From contig JAPPOQ010000029.1 of assembly GCA_028817895.1 (NCBI GenBank), positions 37,157-101,156 on the forward strand: 64,000 nucleotides of DNA. Direction: 5' to 3'. The translations under genes and the position numbers were made by a program. Under the pieces are notes generated by a model. It was not told the origin of the DNA, made no database searches, and saw only the letters and a program-made list of their open reading frames with translations. The stretch's first letter is position 1. The number at the start of each line of letters is the position of its first letter. Below are positions 63,631-64,000 of this stretch, one piece after another. The DNA comes from Ahrensia sp. Lineage in GTDB: Bacteria > Pseudomonadota > Alphaproteobacteria > Rhizobiales > Rhizobiaceae.

Positions 63631-63758
63631 GTCTTGCCAAGGGTCAATACGGGTTCGACGACATTCGGTGCGGCAACTGCATCGAGCTTGGCAGAGTAAC
63701 CGTGACCGCCGACATGATCGATGCCTTTGCTGGGATGAGCAAATCTCACCCCGATTGA
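63627..63758 (+). pseudogene. MaoC-like dehydratase gene, truncated at its 5' part
   Basis: GTG 63627 overlaps the reductase stop. The 43-residue frame (YGFDDIRCGNCIELGRVTVT, then ADMIDAFAGM) matches the start of MaoC/hot-dog dehydratases, which go on with SGDxHPxH. Here the sequence passes into the repeat element at about 63736 and stops at TGA 63756-63758. The rest of the gene is not in the window. Confidence 0.65.
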
Positions 63759-64000
63759 ATCGTTTGAGCGCAGAGAACTTGCGACCTGACAAGGCGCGTG
63801 CGACGCAGTGGTGCGGGCACCATAAGCTCGTGCGCAACGAAGTCAGGGTGCAAAGGATCAAGCTGAAACGATTGCAGAATGCATCAGAAGTCCAGAGACT
63901 GATCACTTGGGGGCTTGGGTGTCTTTCCCGCTCTGGCTGTGTCGAAATCCTCGCGCGATGCCCAGCATCGCTCTGCGGTATTCTCCTTGCCAGATCGAAA
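63736..64000. repeat. Inverted copy 2 of the 312-bp element, cut by the window edge
   Basis: In reverse orientation this matches 13171-13437: at the window edge 57 of the first 60 bases agree, then a diverged stretch of about 60 bases, then high identity again up to GAGATTTGCTC. Its outer terminal repeat begins GAGCAAATCTCACCC. About 45 bases with the other terminal repeat should lie beyond the window. Confidence 0.85.

Overview
The window reads as alphaproteobacterial, most likely Hyphomicrobiales (Rhizobiales). The host gene sets rsmI-yraN-gshB-comM and olsB-mutS, the ornithine-lipid acyltransferase OlsB, and a gyrB ending in the GEEVEPRR tail all fit that group. It has three parts: host chromosome (1-16408), a complete Mu-like transposable prophage (16409-56799), and host chromosome again (56800-64000).

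Host left arm. The 3' part of rsmI, then yraN and gshB (glutathione synthesis); a DMT-family exporter; comM; olsB; mutS; gyrB; a histidinol-dehydrogenase-fold enzyme that looks like sulfopropanediol dehydrogenase (HpsN type); a 1-Cys peroxiredoxin; the murein endopeptidase mepA; a YjbR/MmcQ-like protein; msrA; a small membrane protein; and tRNA-Ser(GGA). A 312-bp non-coding element with about 33-bp terminal inverted repeats lies at 13126-13437. A second, inverted copy runs off the right edge of the window at 63736-64000.

Prophage. Its ends can be read to the base. They begin TGTA and end TACA, carry inverted transposase-type sites with the core AAATCTGCAGTG, and are flanked by a perfect 5-bp duplication (GTCGA) at 16404-16408 and 56800-56804. 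The genome runs mostly right to left. At the right end is a divergent repressor/Ner control region (54246-54790). The early operon follows: Ner, a DnaA-C-like protein, a ParB-like protein, the MuA-type DDE transposase, the MuB ATPase, DUF3164, GemA, a DNA methyltransferase and a Mor-type activator. Then come lysis genes (endolysin and several small membrane proteins), terminase, portal, head genes (gpF, gpG, protease/scaffold, gpT), a contractile tail (sheath, tube, a frameshifted chaperone pair, tape measure), baseplate (gpN, gpP, gp45, PAAR tip, gp46-gp48), tail fibre and accessory genes. At the left end is a C4-type antisense RNA in front of a frameshifted BRO-family antirepressor gene. Plus-strand genes at 17613-18266, 52914-53360 and 54903-55684, with a GNAT gene at 55611-56321, look like accessory cargo.

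Host right arm. A tandem NTF2/SnoaL-like protein sits with a carbohydrate-type ABC importer (two permeases and a binding protein, no ATPase gene in the window) and an acyl-CoA dehydrogenase. An aldo/keto reductase diverges from the dehydrogenase, and two matching palindromes (RTAAC-N6-GTTAC) lie between them. A MaoC-like reading frame, coupled to the reductase, is cut short exactly where the second repeat copy begins.

Most notable observations: base-accurate prophage ends; a canonical A AAT TTT slippery site making the tail chaperone fusion; an internal start with a strong ribosome site for the scaffold inside the protease gene; the C4 RNA with a damaged target gene; a possible PBECR-type nuclease tail on the gpF head protein; the inverted-repeat element; and several small genes of 24, 34 and 57 codons.
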